In this document: one piece after another, positions 45,907-57,009 of the stretch | How positions within the stretch are numbered: the first letter of the stretch is position 1 | Layout of the letters: each line of letters opens with the position of its first letter | Notes under the pieces: generated by a model | Databases searched by the model: none | What the model was told of the DNA's origin: nothing | What the model saw: only the letters and a program-made list of their open reading frames with translations | Program-made: the position numbers and the translations under genes | DNA from: Microvirga flocculans ATCC BAA-817 | Lineage (GTDB): Bacteria > Pseudomonadota > Alphaproteobacteria > Rhizobiales > Beijerinckiaceae | Assembly: GCF_000518665.1 (NCBI RefSeq) | Contig: NZ_JAEA01000001.1 | Span: forward strand, 372,001-436,000 | Reading direction: 5' to 3' | Length of the DNA stretch: 64,000 nucleotides

Positions 45907-47505
45907 TTACTTACCCTTGATGTCCACACCGTAGAAGGTATGGCGACCGAAGGGCGAGAGCTTGAAGTCGACCACTTCCTTGCGGACGGGCTTCAGCTGC
46001 ACGGCATGGGCGACGGTGAACCAGGGAGCCTGCTCCTTGAAGATCACCTGAGCCTGCTCGTAGAGCTTCGTGCGCTCTGCGACGTTCGTCGTGACCTTCG
46101 CCTTGGTGACGAGCTCGTCGAACGGCTTGTAGCAGAACTTGGCCACGTTCGAGCCGTTGGTCTGAGCCGAGGCGCAGCCGAGCAGGGTGTGCAGGAAGTT
46201 GTCCGGATCGCCGTTGTCGCCGGTCCAGCCGAGCTGCACCATCTGGTGCTCGCCGGCCTGGGCGCGCTTGCGATACTCGCCCCACTCATAGGTCTTGATC
46301 TCGGCCTTCACGCCGACCTTGGCGAGGTCGGCCTGCATCAGCTCGGCCATGCGCTTGCCGTTCGGGTTGTACGGGCGCTGGACGGGCATGGCCCACAGGT
46401 CGGTCTCGAACCCGTTCGGGTAGCCGGCTTCAGCCAGGAGCTTCTTGGCGGCTTCCACGTTGTACGCGTCGTCCTTGATGGACTTGTTGAACGACCATAT
46501 GGTCGGCGGGATCGGGTTGGTGGCCGGAATGCCCGTGTCGAGATAGATCGCCTCGACGAGGGCCTTCTTGTTGATGGCCATGTTCAGCGCCTTGCGGACG
46601 CGCACGTCGTCGAAGGGCTTCTTGGTGGTGTTGTAGGCCAGGTAGCCGATGTTGAGGCCAGGCTGCTCGAGGATCGTGACGTTCGGATCCTTCTTCATCG
46701 CAGCCAGATCGGCCGGGTTCGGATAGGGCATCACATGGCACTCGCCCTTCTGGAGCTTGGCCCAGCGGACGGAGGCGTCGGGCGTGATCGAGAAGACGAG
46801 GTCGTCGAGCTTGGCCTTGCCGCCCCAGTATTCCGGGAAGGCCTTGTAGCGGATGATCGCGTCCTTCTGGTACTGAACGAGGTAGAACGGACCCGTGCCG
46901 ATCGGCTCTTGGTCGATCTTCTCGGGCGTTCCGGCCTTCAGCATCGCATCGGCGTATTCCTTGGACTGCACGCCGGCCCACTGCATGGCGAGGTTGGCCA
47001 GGAACGGAGCTTCAGGCTGGTTCAGCGTGACCTTGACGGTGTAGTCGTCGACCTTCTCGACCGACTTGAGCAGCTTGGGCATGCCCATGTCGTCGAAATA
47101 GGAGTGGTTCGGGCTCGTGACCTTGAAGTAGGGGTTCGATTCCTTCCACTGACGCTCGAACATGAACACGACGTCGTCGGCATTCAGATTACGGGTCGGC
47201 TTGAAGTTCTTGTTGGAGTGCCACTTGGCGTTCTTGCGCAGATGGAAGGTATAGACCGTGCCGTCAGCAGAGATGTCCCACTTCTCGGCGAGACCGGGGA
47301 CGACCGTCGTGCCGCCGCGCTCGAAATCCACGAGGTTGTCGTAGATCTGCTCGGTCGCATCGAACGAGGTACCCGTGGTGTTGACGCCCGGATAGAAATT
47401 CTCCGGGCTGCCTTCGGAGCAGTAAACCAGGGTTTTGGCGGCCAGCGGAGCGGCGGCCAGGAAGGCCGGGACGCAGATCGCGGCGAAAAGGGCTGACTTT
47501 TTCAT
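45907..47505 (-). CDS. dppA: Dipeptide-binding periplasmic protein DppA
   Basis: A 532-residue SBP_bac_5 protein (DppA of E. coli has 535). A signal peptide (MKKSALFAAICVPAFLAAAP) is followed by KTLVYCSEGSPENFYPGVNT, the DppA-like start; DppA-type proteins bind dipeptides and some also bind heme or delta-aminolevulinate. AGAGGA precedes the ATG. It is first of dppABCDF and is followed by an attenuator. Confidence 0.93.
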   Translation of the reverse strand: MKKSALFAAICVPAFLAAAPLAAKTLVYCSEGSPENFYPGVNTTGTSFDATEQIYDNLVDFERGGTTVVPGLAEKWDISADGTVYTFHLRKNAKWHSNKNFKPTRNLNADDVVFMFERQWKESNPYFKVTSPNHSYFDDMGMPKLLKSVEKVDDYTVKVTLNQPEAPFLANLAMQWAGVQSKEYADAMLKAGTPEKIDQEPIGTGPFYLVQYQKDAIIRYKAFPEYWGGKAKLDDLVFSITPDASVRWAKLQKGECHVMPYPNPADLAAMKKDPNVTILEQPGLNIGYLAYNTTKKPFDDVRVRKALNMAINKKALVEAIYLDTGIPATNPIPPTIWSFNKSIKDDAYNVEAAKKLLAEAGYPNGFETDLWAMPVQRPYNPNGKRMAELMQADLAKVGVKAEIKTYEWGEYRKRAQAGEHQMVQLGWTGDNGDPDNFLHTLLGCASAQTNGSNVAKFCYKPFDELVTKAKVTTNVAERTKLYEQAQVIFKEQAPWFTVAHAVQLKPVRKEVVDFKLSPFGRHTFYGVDIKGK

Positions 47506-47552
47506 ACCTAAGTCCTCTGAGACGGCTCTACTCGTGGCCGTTCTGTGACGAA

Positions 47553-47581
47553 GTTAAGGTGCGAAGCCCCATTATTGTCAA
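47553..47581 (-). promoter_or_regulatory. Candidate sigma-70-like promoter of dppA
   Basis: On the minus strand TTGACA (47581-47576) is followed after 17 bases by CTTAAC (47558-47553), about 48 bases upstream of the dppA ATG. The -35 is perfect, the -10 poor. The rest of the 258-base gap is A+T-rich and shows nothing else recognisable. Confidence 0.4.
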
Positions 47582-47763
47582 TCTGTCCACGCAACAATGG
47601 ATAATTTTTGGAAGAAATTTACCATTTTATGCATCTGCCCTAACGTAAAGTGTCGCGGCAAAGGGTCGATTTTTCGCGATTCCGTAACGGTTCGCGTTCG
47701 CAGTTGCGAAACCTTATCCACAAACGCTGAAATGGGGCGAAGAATATTCCCTTAGGGAATCGA

Positions 47764-49668
47764 CTACTTGCGTTCCCGGCGATGGGCGGCTTCGGTGACC
47801 TTGGCGGCCAGGTCCTCCCGCGTGAACGGCTTGTGGAGCATGAGATAGTCGTCCGAAACCCGTTTCGGATCGGCATATCCGGTCACGAGCAGGATGCCGA
47901 TGTCTGGCCGGACCTCTCGCGCCTTGTCGGCCAAATCGGTTCCGGTCATGCCCGGCATGGCGAAGTCGGCGATCAGAAGATCGATGTCGCTGTCGGATTT
48001 CACGATCTCGAGCGCTGAGGATCCATCCGCCGCTTCTACGACCCTGTGCCCCATCTCGGTCAGATAGGCGGCCGTCACCGTTCTCACTTCGGCATCGTCA
48101 TCGACGAGGATGATGCGCACCTTGGGCGCATCGGGCGCGACGACCTGTTCCTTCCGCGGGCCGGTTTCCTTTTCCTCTGCGGCGCGCGACAGATAGAGTT
48201 CCACCGTGGTGCCCGCGCCGACGGCGCTCTGGATGGTCACTGTGCCGCCCGATTGCTGGGCGAGCCCATAGACCATGGGCAGACCGAGCCCGGTGCCCTT
48301 ACCGACTTCCTTCGTGGTGAAGAAGGGCTCCAGGACGCGGGTCAGGATTTCCTGCGGGATGCCGCTGCCCGTATCGGCGACGGAGATGACCACGTAGTCG
48401 CCGCCGCTCAGATCCGTGATCTGTCCCTCCTCGACCATCTCGTTGCGGGTGGAGAGGGTTAGGACGCCGTTCTCAGGCATGGCGTCACGGGCGTTGATGC
48501 AGAGATTGAGAACCGCGAGTTCCAGCTGGTCGGGATCGACCAGGGCGGGCCAGAGACCGTCCGCGAGGCGCCGCTCGATGCGGATCACGCCGCCGAGCGT
48601 GCGTGTCAGCAGGTCGTTCATGCCGGCGATGGTTTCATTGACGTTCACCGCCTGCAGCCGCAGATCCCGCTGGCGGCTGAAGCTCAGCAGGCGCTGGGTC
48701 AGGGAAGCGCCGCGCTCCGCAGCATAGGTGGCGTTCTGCAGCAGGCGCGTCAGCCGGGGGTCGTCCGGCGCCCGGCGCGAGGCAAGGTCGAGGCTTCCGA
48801 GAACGGCCATGAGCAGGTTGTTGAAGTCATGCGCCACGCCGCCCGCGAGGGTTCCCAGCGCCTGCATCTTGTCCGCTTGCCGCAGGCGCATCTCCATCAG
48901 CTTGCGTTCGGTGATGTTGCGCTCGATGGTAGCCAGATTCGTCACAGCCCCGGATTCGCCCAGGATCGGGATGCGGTTGATGAGGAACCACTGAGACGCG
49001 CCGTCGGGCGAAGACCGCTCTTCGATCACTTCATCGGGCTTTCCGGCCGCGATGGCCCGGCGCTCCGCTTCCTCGATCATCGTCGCCCGTTCCGGTGAGA
49101 TGTAATCCCGCTCCCGGCGGCCCAGGCATTCGCCTGCGGAACAGCCGAGACTCTGCGCCTTGCTGGCGTTCAGGCGGACGAAGCGGCCTTCCAGGTCCTT
49201 GAACGAGATCAGGTCCTCCGTGCTCTCCATAAGCCCGTGCAGGAGTGCGCGTTCGGTGTCGAGTTCCTTGGCCAGCATGCGCCGCTGATAAGCATTCGCG
49301 ACCATGTTGGAGAGCGCGGCCGGATCCCAGGGCTTGGGCGCGTAGGCCATGATCCGGCCTTTGTTGACCGCGCCGATGACGGCCTTCAGATCCGCGTAGC
49401 CCGTGAGAAGAATGGCTTCCGCATCCGAAAGCTCGCGTGCCTTGGCGAGAAACTCGTCTCCTTGCATCTCTGGCATGCGCTGGTCGGAGATGATGACGGC
49501 GATGTCCGGCTCCCGGCGGAGGATGTCGAGCGCCTTGATCGGGGTCGAGGCGGTCAGGACACGATAGTCGTCCTCGAGCAGATCTTCGATGGCGATCAGG
49601 ATGTCCGGTTCGTCGTCGACGACCAGGATCGTGCCTTGGGTTGAATGTATCTCACTCGGCAAGGTCAT
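47764..49668 (-). CDS. Hybrid sensor histidine kinase (REC-PAS-HisKA-HATPase-REC)
   Basis: A 634-residue cytoplasmic kinase without transmembrane segments. Order: receiver 1 (about 12-130, acceptor D62 in [12 protein letters not shown]), PAS domain (about 140-255), HisKA with H280 in [18 protein letters not shown], HATPase (about 380-495; ADTGSGIP and GKGTGLGLP) and C-terminal receiver (about 515-634, acceptor D568 in [13 protein letters not shown]). It overlaps the upstream kinase gene by ATGA and is the last gene of the chemosensory cluster. It occupies the place of an output response regulator, but no output domain is fused. Confidence 0.88.
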   Translation of the reverse strand: MTLPSEIHSTQGTILVVDDEPDILIAIEDLLEDDYRVLTASTPIKALDILRREPDIAVIISDQRMPEMQGDEFLAKARELSDAEAILLTGYADLKAVIGAVNKGRIMAYAPKPWDPAALSNMVANAYQRRMLAKELDTERALLHGLMESTEDLISFKDLEGRFVRLNASKAQSLGCSAGECLGRRERDYISPERATMIEEAERRAIAAGKPDEVIEERSSPDGASQWFLINRIPILGESGAVTNLATIERNITERKLMEMRLRQADKMQALGTLAGGVAHDFNNLLMAVLGSLDLASRRAPDDPRLTRLLQNATYAAERGASLTQRLLSFSRQRDLRLQAVNVNETIAGMNDLLTRTLGGVIRIERRLADGLWPALVDPDQLELAVLNLCINARDAMPENGVLTLSTRNEMVEEGQITDLSGGDYVVISVADTGSGIPQEILTRVLEPFFTTKEVGKGTGLGLPMVYGLAQQSGGTVTIQSAVGAGTTVELYLSRAAEEKETGPRKEQVVAPDAPKVRIILVDDDAEVRTVTAAYLTEMGHRVVEAADGSSALEIVKSDSDIDLLIADFAMPGMTGTDLADKAREVRPDIGILLVTGYADPKRVSDDYLMLHKPFTREDLAAKVTEAAHRRERK

Positions 49669-51389
49669 GAAACAATCCGCCTCGGGATCGTGATGGTGAA
49701 ACTCGCGCCCCCCGTGGGGCCTGGCTCCACCGAGATCGATCCTTTGTGGGCCTGAACGATGCTATAGGCGATCGCCAAGCCAAGTCCAGTTCCGGACCCG
49801 ACGGGTTTGGTCGTGAAGAACGGCTCGAAAATGCGCTCCCGAAATTCCGATGGAATGCCTGGACCCGTATCGCTGATCCTGATCGTATAGGTTGTCGCGT
49901 CGCTCTCGGTTTCAATGTCGATGCCGCCCGTGCCCTTGATGGCATCCGCGGCGTTGCCGACGATGTTCATGACGACCTGGTTCAGCAGGGCGGGGGAACA
50001 GTAGAGGTCCGGAACCGCGTTGTAGCGGCGGCGGACGTCGATGCGGCTGCCGAGCTTGTGGCCGAGCAGGGCCAGCACGGTTTCGATGGATTCCGGCACG
50101 TTGACGGTCTGGAAATCGCCTTCGTCCAGGCGCGAGAAGCGCCGCAGATTGAGGCCCAGCTCCTGGATCCGGGCCAATCCCAGCTTCATCGCCGCGACGC
50201 GGTCGCGCGACTTTTGAATCTGCCGTTCGAGTCCGGCCTCCGGCGGCATCTTGGTGGCGATCTCGGTGAGCAATCGTTCCACCGTTCCCTGGTGCGCCTG
50301 GATGAAGGCGAGGGGATTGTTGATCTCGTGGGCGATGCCGGCCACCAGCTCGCCGAGGGATGCCATCTTGGCCGCCTGGACGAGCTGGGCCTGTGTTCCC
50401 TTCAGGAGAGCGTTGGCCTCTTCCAGTTCACGGTTCGCCTTGGCGAGGGCCTCCGCCAAGGCTGCCTCCGCCCGTGCTCTGGCGAGCGCGAGCTCCCGTT
50501 CCCGCAACTCCGTCTCGATGCGCCAGTTCTCGTCCTGCATCAGCTTGCGCCGGACGAGCGCCCGAATGCGCACCCGCATTCCGTCTGCCTCGAGCGTCGA
50601 GGGAACGATGTCGTCGACTCCGGCGGCAAAGGCGCGGGCCAAAAGGTCTCCGCCCTCCTCGTTGCCGAGACCGACGATGGCGAAGCTCGGCGCATCCGTC
50701 CCTGGGAGAGGGGCCAGCCCGCGGTAAAGGTTCAACTGGCGGCAAAGCCCGATGCCGTCGAAATTCGGGCTGAGCAGGTTGACGAGAATGCAGTCCCACG
50801 TGGCTTCCGGCGAGCGAACCTGTCGGAGAGTCTGCGCCGGGTCGGCAGCCAGGGATACCGCATAGCCCTCATGGGCGAGCATACCCTGGAGCTCGGTTCT
50901 GCGCGCCGGGCAATCGTCGGCGATGAGAATGCGGGCCCGGCGGAAGGTGCCGAAGCTGGGAGATTGCCGCTCTTCACGGGAATCGCCGATGGGAGAGGAG
51001 GGTCGGCGCAGCAGCGCCTTGATCCTGAGGATGATCAGTTCCTGCTCGGCAGATTTGGAGATATAGGCGTCCGCCCCGCTTTCCAGGCCCTGGCGCTCGA
51101 CGGCGCGTTCCCGCGCCTCCGTCAGCATGATGACGGGGATGGCGCGGGTGCGCACGTTCAGGCGCAGCTGCCGTGTCAGCTCGTCGCCATTCATGCCGGG
51201 CAGGTGGTAATCGGCGATGACCAGATCTGGCAGCTTCTCGTTCAGGCCGTCGAGGGCCGCCTCCGCCGTCGAGCGCCAGGTCACGTGAAAACCGTTTGTC
51301 TCCAGCATGTGGCGCAGCTGCAGCGCCTGGGTCTCGGAATCCTCGACCAGGAGAATCTCGGCGGCCGGTATGATCGCTCCCGTGCTCAT
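49665..51389 (-). CDS. Hybrid histidine kinase with two N-terminal receivers, one degenerate
   Basis: A 574-residue cytoplasmic kinase. Receiver 1 (about 10-128) has acceptor D60 in [13 protein letters not shown] and K112. Receiver 2 (about 152-280) has asparagine N204 where the acceptor should be ([14 protein letters not shown]) and lacks the usual Thr and Lys, so it cannot be phosphorylated normally. A coiled coil (about 290-340) leads to HisKA with H354 in [17 protein letters not shown] and an HATPase ([22 protein letters not shown]). The ATGA overlap with cheB indicates coupled translation. It may take phosphate from the CheA-like kinase through receiver 1. Confidence 0.87.
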   Translation of the reverse strand: MSTGAIIPAAEILLVEDSETQALQLRHMLETNGFHVTWRSTAEAALDGLNEKLPDLVIADYHLPGMNGDELTRQLRLNVRTRAIPVIMLTEARERAVERQGLESGADAYISKSAEQELIILRIKALLRRPSSPIGDSREERQSPSFGTFRRARILIADDCPARRTELQGMLAHEGYAVSLAADPAQTLRQVRSPEATWDCILVNLLSPNFDGIGLCRQLNLYRGLAPLPGTDAPSFAIVGLGNEEGGDLLARAFAAGVDDIVPSTLEADGMRVRIRALVRRKLMQDENWRIETELRERELALARARAEAALAEALAKANRELEEANALLKGTQAQLVQAAKMASLGELVAGIAHEINNPLAFIQAHQGTVERLLTEIATKMPPEAGLERQIQKSRDRVAAMKLGLARIQELGLNLRRFSRLDEGDFQTVNVPESIETVLALLGHKLGSRIDVRRRYNAVPDLYCSPALLNQVVMNIVGNAADAIKGTGGIDIETESDATTYTIRISDTGPGIPSEFRERIFEPFFTTKPVGSGTGLGLAIAYSIVQAHKGSISVEPGPTGGASFTITIPRRIVS

Positions 51390-52462
51390 TCGCCTCCTCC
51401 CCGCGCCAGCCTCACGAGGCGGGGCGCGATGAGGTCGAGAGGCAGGCTGACATTGACGCCGCCGATCCTCGCTGCCGCCGCGGGCATGCCATAGACGACG
51501 GCGGTGCTCTCATCTTCCGCAACAATATATCCTCCGGCTTGACGCATCTCGACGAGGCCCTGCGCCCCATCCTCGCCCATGCCCGTGAGAATGACGCCGA
51601 GCCCTCTCCGGCCCACCGACTGCGCCATCGATTTGAACAGAAGAGTGGCAGAAGGGCGCTGATTGTTGAGGGGCGGCTCGGCGCTCACCTTCAGCGTCCC
51701 CGCAGCGGACAGGAGCAGATGCCGGTCGCCGGGAGCGACGTAAACGCGGCCTGGAACCGGGATTTCCTGATCCTGGGCGAGACGTACGTCGAGCGGGATC
51801 AGCCCGTTCAGCCAGGAGGCGAAGCCTTCCATGAAAGGGGCGCCCATGTGCTGGACGAGAAGGATCGGCAGAGGAAAGTCCTCCGGCAGCGCCCCGAGAA
51901 CCTTCGCGAGGGCGGGCGGCCCGCCCGTGGAGGCGGCGATGCCCATGATGCCCGGGCGCGTCAAGCTCCATTCCTGCTCGCGTTTCGGAGCAGGCGGAAC
52001 GCCGGTCTCGCGCCAGGGAGCGAAGGAGCGCTGCCGGACCACGGGCACCTGGCTCATGATGTAGAGCTGCGTGCAGATGGTATTGGCGATCGCGGCATAA
52101 CCCGCGCTGGAGAGGCCGACGGGTTTCTCCACGACGGTGAGCGCGCCGGCCTTGAGGGCGTTCATGGAGATCTTGAGAGAGGAATCCTCGATGCTGTCGG
52201 CGATGACGACGATGGGAGTCGGATGTTCCGACATGATCCGGCGCGTCGCCTCCAGGCCGTCCATGCCGGGGAGCCGGATGTCCATGGAGACGACATCCGG
52301 TTGAACGCGTCCGATCTCCCGGAGCGCCTCTTCCGCCGAGCTGACGGCAGCGGCCACCACGAGGCGGGGGTCGCTGGCGATGATATGGACGAGCAGCTGC
52401 CGGACGACGAGGGAATCCTCGACGACCATGACCCGGACCCGCGATTGAGACGCCATACCCAT
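51386..52462 (-). CDS. cheB: CheB-type protein-glutamate methylesterase (WspF-like)
   Basis: A 358-residue response-regulator methylesterase. The receiver (about 9-125) has acceptor D61 in VSMDIRLPGMDGLEA. The catalytic triad of the esterase domain is visible: Ser in GIAASTGGPPALAKV, His in LLVQHMGAPFMEGF and Asp in LTGMGEDGAQGL. It removes methyl groups from the MCP and resets adaptation. ATG 52462 (or 52456) was taken as start, about 10 bases after the cheA stop. The order after cheA matches WspF in Wsp clusters. Confidence 0.9.
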   Translation of the reverse strand: MGMASQSRVRVMVVEDSLVVRQLLVHIIASDPRLVVAAAVSSAEEALREIGRVQPDVVSMDIRLPGMDGLEATRRIMSEHPTPIVVIADSIEDSSLKISMNALKAGALTVVEKPVGLSSAGYAAIANTICTQLYIMSQVPVVRQRSFAPWRETGVPPAPKREQEWSLTRPGIMGIAASTGGPPALAKVLGALPEDFPLPILLVQHMGAPFMEGFASWLNGLIPLDVRLAQDQEIPVPGRVYVAPGDRHLLLSAAGTLKVSAEPPLNNQRPSATLLFKSMAQSVGRRGLGVILTGMGEDGAQGLVEMRQAGGYIVAEDESTAVVYGMPAAAARIGGVNVSLPLDLIAPRLVRLARGGGE

Positions 52463-52472
52463 CACACGAGAC

Positions 52473-54692
52473 TCATAACACCTGCCCGATCGTCGCCAGC
52501 AGTTCGCGCTGATCGAACTTCTGCTTTGTAATATAAGCGCTCGCGCCCAGATCGAGACCCTTGCGCACGTCTTCCGGATCGGCGCGGGAGGTCATCAGGA
52601 TCACGGGGACCGGAGAAAGCCGAGGATCGTTCTTGATCGCCTGCAGGAGGCCGAAACCGTCCATGCGCGGCATTTCCACGTCGGCGATCACGAGGTCGAT
52701 CATGGCCTCGCCCGAACGCAGGATGTGCAGGGCATCGATACCGTCGACGCTGAGAACGACCTCGTAGCCCTGCGCCTCCAGGATGCTTTTCTCGAGGGTG
52801 CGGGTCGTGATCGAATCGTCGACGACGAGGATGGTCCTGGCCCGGCGCTCCGCCTCCGGGGCCCATTGGGACAGGCCCAGGCCGCTGGCCGCCAGCCTGC
52901 CTTCGTTCCTGACCCAATGCTCGATCAGCTTGTCGGGGCTCAGCACGAGAGCCGGCATCTCGCTTTCCAGGAGGACGGTTCCGGAGACGAGTTCGCTCAG
53001 CCCGATCGCCTGGACATCGCTGACCAGCATGGTGCGGACATCGTGAAACGCGTTGACGGCGAGCGCGCAGGTACGGGAGCCATGGCGGACGAGAGCGGCC
53101 TTCACGTGTCCGGCCTCGGTGGGAAGGGGTGCATTGGAGGATCCTGTCAGGGCTGCAAGGGCAACGATCGGGACGATAACGTCCTGCCCCCCGATCTCGA
53201 TCCGGGCCGTCGGCCGGCCTTCCACACTTTCCAAGGCATCGGCGCGCAACCGCAGGAGACGATCCACCGCATGGGAGGGCAGGCCGAACATCCGGCCTTC
53301 TGCCTCCAGCAGCAGAAGCGGCTGGCGCGCGGCCGTGAAGGGGACGTTCAGCAGGACTTCCGTCCCCTGTGGATAGCGCGGCCTGAGCAGCACCGACCCC
53401 TGGAGCTTGCGGGCGGCCTCGGCCACCACCGACAGGCCCATGCCCCGGCCCGACAGCCGGTCGACCTCGCCCGCCGTCGAGAAACCGGGCGTGAAGACCA
53501 AAGAGAGCAGCTGGTCCATCGGCGGCGGGGGATGGCCGGGAGCGCGAGGCTGGAGCAGCCCGCGCTCGATGGCGACCTGCTCGATCCGGTCGAGATCCGG
53601 CCCGCGCCCGTCGTCGCGGATGCTGATGACGAGACGCCCGCCGCGCGGAGCCAGCTCGATAATCACCTCGGCCCGCTCCGATTTCCCCTTGGCCCTGCGC
53701 TCCTCGGGCGGCTCCACCCCGTGGCTCATCGCATTGCGCAGGAGGTGCATGATGGGGTCCTTCAGCGCCTGGAGCACCTGCCGGTCGACCTGGAGATCGA
53801 GGCCGATGCTGCGCACCTGCACGTCCTGGCCCATCTTGCGGGCGAGTTCCCTCACCATGTGCCCGAAGCCGCCGAAAACCGTTTCCGCCGAGACGAGCGA
53901 GACCCGGTCGATGTTGTCGCGGACCTGGCGCGCGGCCTGCTCGATCGACCATGTGGATTGCCGCCGGTCGCGCGACAGGGCGGACAGCCTGCGGAACAGG
54001 GCCTTCAAGTTCTGGTCGAAATCGCGCAGGCGCGGGATCGGGGATGGCCCGCGCGCGTCGCGGCCGGCAGCGTCCGCTTGTGCGGCGTTCAGCGCGTTCA
54101 CCTGCGCGTGAAGCTGATCCCAGCTCCTGCGCAGGCCGCGGATTTCCAGCTCGATCTGCCGCAGGGCATGATCGAAGCCTTCGTCGGCCTGCAACTCGGC
54201 AAGCAGCTGGTGCATGGAATGGGAGAGCTCCTCCATCTGCTCGGTGGCCACGCGCAGGTAGGAGCCCGTAACGGTTTCGGCGGAAGCAGCCGTATCGGTT
54301 TTCGATGCCGGTATATCCTGATCGAGCGGCACGGTCTCCGGCGCAGGGGGCGAGGGAGGCTGCGGCGCGGGCTCGGACGGACTGAGCACCTCGGCCACGA
54401 GATCCTCGATCAGGTCGAGATCCTGCCGCACTTTGGCAGCCGTCGGCCGGTCGAGGGATTGCTGGCCTTCGAGCACTTTCGAGAAGAGCGCCTCAAGCTG
54501 GTGCGCGACCTCCTCGACCGCAGGCAGATCGACCGCGCGGGCGGCGCCCTTAAGGCTGTGGGCGCGACGAAAGACATCCGTCAGGTCGATCGGACCCGCG
54601 CCGGCATTGTCGAGCGCGGACCGGATCGCGTGCAGATGCTCGCGATGCTCCGCGTCGAAGGCCGCCAGCAGCTGTTTGCGGATATCCGTCAC
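52473..54692 (-). CDS. cheA: CheA-receiver hybrid kinase (WspE-like)
   Basis: A 739-residue hybrid. Order: Hpt (about 1-105, H45 in RRAHSLKGAARAVDL), a linker, dimerisation and HATPase (about 290-470; LLRNAMSHGVEPPEERR, RDDGRGPDLDRI, GRGMGLSVV), CheW-like regulatory domain (about 480-605) and a C-terminal receiver (about 615-739, acceptor D671 in VIADVEMPRMDG). This CheA-REC fusion is characteristic of WspE and FrzE-type pathways rather than flagellar CheA. It would receive signals from the MCP 27 bases upstream. Confidence 0.9.
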   Translation of the reverse strand: MTDIRKQLLAAFDAEHREHLHAIRSALDNAGAGPIDLTDVFRRAHSLKGAARAVDLPAVEEVAHQLEALFSKVLEGQQSLDRPTAAKVRQDLDLIEDLVAEVLSPSEPAPQPPSPPAPETVPLDQDIPASKTDTAASAETVTGSYLRVATEQMEELSHSMHQLLAELQADEGFDHALRQIELEIRGLRRSWDQLHAQVNALNAAQADAAGRDARGPSPIPRLRDFDQNLKALFRRLSALSRDRRQSTWSIEQAARQVRDNIDRVSLVSAETVFGGFGHMVRELARKMGQDVQVRSIGLDLQVDRQVLQALKDPIMHLLRNAMSHGVEPPEERRAKGKSERAEVIIELAPRGGRLVISIRDDGRGPDLDRIEQVAIERGLLQPRAPGHPPPPMDQLLSLVFTPGFSTAGEVDRLSGRGMGLSVVAEAARKLQGSVLLRPRYPQGTEVLLNVPFTAARQPLLLLEAEGRMFGLPSHAVDRLLRLRADALESVEGRPTARIEIGGQDVIVPIVALAALTGSSNAPLPTEAGHVKAALVRHGSRTCALAVNAFHDVRTMLVSDVQAIGLSELVSGTVLLESEMPALVLSPDKLIEHWVRNEGRLAASGLGLSQWAPEAERRARTILVVDDSITTRTLEKSILEAQGYEVVLSVDGIDALHILRSGEAMIDLVIADVEMPRMDGFGLLQAIKNDPRLSPVPVILMTSRADPEDVRKGLDLGASAYITKQKFDQRELLATIGQVL

Positions 54693-54719
54693 GATGGATG
54701 CGCCTCCGTCATCGCGGAC

Positions 54720-56396
54720 TCAAAGACGGTAGCGCTCGACGAGGCCGAGAAGCTGTTGCGCCAGCGTCGAGAGATTGCCTGCCGCCGTTTCGAGCTGGCG
54801 GGTGCCGGCCGCCGTCTGCTGGCTCGCCTGCCGGATGTTCTGGAGCGCGCCCATCACCTGCTCGATTCCGAGCTGCTGCTGGTTGGTGGAGGCCACGATC
54901 TGCTGGAAGGTCTGCACGCTCTCCTGGATCTGGCTCGAGATGCCGGTGATGGTCTGCTGGGTGATGTCCGTGCGTTCCTTGCCGGCGCTGACGCGCTTGA
55001 CGGCTTCCTCGGTGAGCATCACGGACGAATTGATGCCGCGCTGAATGTCGCCCAGGATCGAGCGTACCTGCGTCGTCGCATCCTTCGCCTGATCGGCGAG
55101 CGTCTTCATCTCCGAGGCGACCACCGCGAAGCTGCGGCCGTTCTCGCCGGCGGCCGCGGCTTCGATGGCCGCGTTGAGGGCGAGAAGATGGGTGCGTTCG
55201 GAAATGTCGTTGACCGATGCGACGATCTCGCCCACGGCCTGCGTCTTCTCGCTCAGCGCCACGATGTTCTCCGCCACGGCCTCGGCCTGCTCGCGGATAG
55301 CGTCCATGGCGCGGGCGGTGTCTTCGACGGCCTGCAGTCCGGCCATGCTGGTCTGCGCCGCCGCCTGAGCGGACGCGATGACCTCCTGCGCGCGCTTGCC
55401 GATCTGGGTGCCCGAATGGGTGATCTCGTCGACGGTGGCTGCGGTCTCCTGCACGGCGGCGAGCTGCTCCTCGACGGAGGCGGCCTGCTCCTGGGTCGAG
55501 GCGCGGATTTCCGCGGCTGCGGCGTTCAGGTTCTCGGTCGCCTCTCGGCTTTGACTCGCGAGCTGGCGCAAGCCTTCCACCATGGCGTTGAGCGTTGCTC
55601 CGAGATGTCCGATCTCATCCTTGCCGGTGATGGCCATCTGGCCGCCGAGCTCGCCGCGCCCGACCCGCTCGACGAAGCTCATAAAGGCGCTCAACGGACC
55701 CGTGATGGAGGAACGCAGGGCATAGGTGATCAGGATGCTCAGGACGGCGGCTCCCACCATGGCCAGGATGATGGAGAGACGGCTCTGCTCGTAGACTTCG
55801 CCGACCCGCTGCTGTCCGAGAATGATGGCTTCGCTGAGGATGGAACGGGCCTGTTCCAGGTTCTTCCGCCAGCTGTCCCGGCTCGCGTTGAGGGAGCTCT
55901 GAGTCGATAGAACGGCGGCGAGATCATTGCTCTGCAGAGCTGAGAACTGCCGTTCCGTCGTGCTGCGGAGCTGGCGCAGGTCGCCATTGGCGCGGTTGAG
56001 AAGGTCGGAAATCCGCTTCCAGGCATCCGCGCGCTGTTGCGTCAGGGACCGCGATGCATAATCGTTCGCCGTGGAAAGAGCCTGCGCCATGGAGGCCTCG
56101 GTCGCATTCGCCTGCTGCTCCCAGACGCGGATCAGGTCGTCCGGGTTCGATTGCTGCTGGCCGAGCGCGCGCAGGAGATAGCGGGAAAGAATTTCCTCCC
56201 GCACGCCGCGCATCATGTTCTGTTGGTCGCCGAGGCTTTCGATCTGTCGCATCACCGTCAGATCGCGCGTGACGATTGCCTCGGTGGATTGTCGCACGTC
56301 GTCGATCTGGTTGATGGCATAGAGTCCCAAGCCCACGATCAGGGCGACAATGACGGCGAAGCCGAGAAGGATGCGGTTGGCGATCGAGATCGTCAC
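54720..56396 (-). CDS. Methyl-accepting chemotaxis protein (WspA-like)
   Basis: A 558-residue receptor: N-terminal helix (about 7-30), four-helix-bundle type periplasmic sensor (about 31-205), second transmembrane helix (about 210-232), HAMP (about 233-285) and a long coiled-coil signalling domain with the hairpin tip [20 protein letters not shown]. The GTG at 56396 is used because it follows the CheW stop by one base with CGGAG upstream, so it is translationally coupled; the 39 upstream codons lie in the CheW gene. Ligand unknown; Wsp receptors respond to surface contact. Confidence 0.88.
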   Translation of the reverse strand: MTISIANRILLGFAVIVALIVGLGLYAINQIDDVRQSTEAIVTRDLTVMRQIESLGDQQNMMRGVREEILSRYLLRALGQQQSNPDDLIRVWEQQANATEASMAQALSTANDYASRSLTQQRADAWKRISDLLNRANGDLRQLRSTTERQFSALQSNDLAAVLSTQSSLNASRDSWRKNLEQARSILSEAIILGQQRVGEVYEQSRLSIILAMVGAAVLSILITYALRSSITGPLSAFMSFVERVGRGELGGQMAITGKDEIGHLGATLNAMVEGLRQLASQSREATENLNAAAAEIRASTQEQAASVEEQLAAVQETAATVDEITHSGTQIGKRAQEVIASAQAAAQTSMAGLQAVEDTARAMDAIREQAEAVAENIVALSEKTQAVGEIVASVNDISERTHLLALNAAIEAAAAGENGRSFAVVASEMKTLADQAKDATTQVRSILGDIQRGINSSVMLTEEAVKRVSAGKERTDITQQTITGISSQIQESVQTFQQIVASTNQQQLGIEQVMGALQNIRQASQQTAAGTRQLETAAGNLSTLAQQLLGLVERYRL

Positions 56397-56397
56397 G

Positions 56398-57009
56398 TCA
56401 GACTCCGGAAACAGAGGAAGAGGGCAGGAAGGAACGCAGCAGGCGTTCGATGTCGAGAAGGGACACGGTTTCGTCGCGATCGGGTGCGGCGGTGCCGGTT
56501 TGCACTTTGCCATGGCCGGTCACGGCATCGCTGGAAAGCCCTATGGTTTCGGTATCCCCCAGGGGCGTGACATCAGCAACCGCGTAGGCCCGGTCGACCC
56601 GCAACGCCACGGGCAGCTGGACATACCGGAGCAGAACGAAGTGCTGGCCGTCGTGATCGCGGGAATCGGGCTTGAGCCCAAGGGCGAGGGCGAGATCGAT
56701 CACGCTCACCAGCCGTCCGCTGCGGCCGAACAGGCCGACCAGGGCCGATGGCCCTGCCGGAACGGCCGCGCATTCCTGCGGCGGCAGCACCTCCGCAACC
56801 GACCCGATGGGAATCCCAAACCGTTCCCGGCCCGCGCTGCAGACCAGAACGCGCGGCAGCGCTTCTGCAGGTTCGGCCGCGATGCCTCTGCGGTTTGCGA
56901 GGCGTTCGGTTCTTTCGTCGAGGATGTTTCGAATGCGTTCCTCTTTGGAACGCACTCTCGTCCTTGCCATCTGCCTGAGCTTTCGGCGCACGGATGGTGC
57001 CATCGTCAT
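56398..57009 (-). CDS. CheW-like coupling protein (WspB/D-like)
   Basis: A 203-residue protein with a basic N-terminal region (about 1-50, rich in Arg) and a CheW domain (about 52-195; [40 protein letters not shown]). It couples the receptor to the CheA-like kinase. Its start overlaps the CheR stop by ATGA, and the receptor start follows its own stop by one base. One of two CheW genes in the cluster, as in Wsp (WspB and WspD). Confidence 0.85.
   Translation of the reverse strand: MTMAPSVRRKLRQMARTRVRSKEERIRNILDERTERLANRRGIAAEPAEALPRVLVCSAGRERFGIPIGSVAEVLPPQECAAVPAGPSALVGLFGRSGRLVSVIDLALALGLKPDSRDHDGQHFVLLRYVQLPVALRVDRAYAVADVTPLGDTETIGLSSDAVTGHGKVQTGTAAPDRDETVSLLDIERLLRSFLPSSSVSGV

Noticed and set aside
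47506..47763. A possible small RNA or gene in the gap between dppA and the last hybrid kinase gene
   Set aside because: Only a candidate dppA promoter and A+T-rich sequence were visible; short frames lack ribosome-binding sites and no strong hairpin with a T tract was found.
52725..55910. An uninterrupted 1061-codon frame on the plus strand across the chemosensory genes
   Set aside because: It is antisense to cheA and the MCP, whose domains are intact on the minus strand. Its translation is low-complexity, Arg/Gly/Ala-rich and shows no domain. Long antisense frames are a by-product of high third-position GC.
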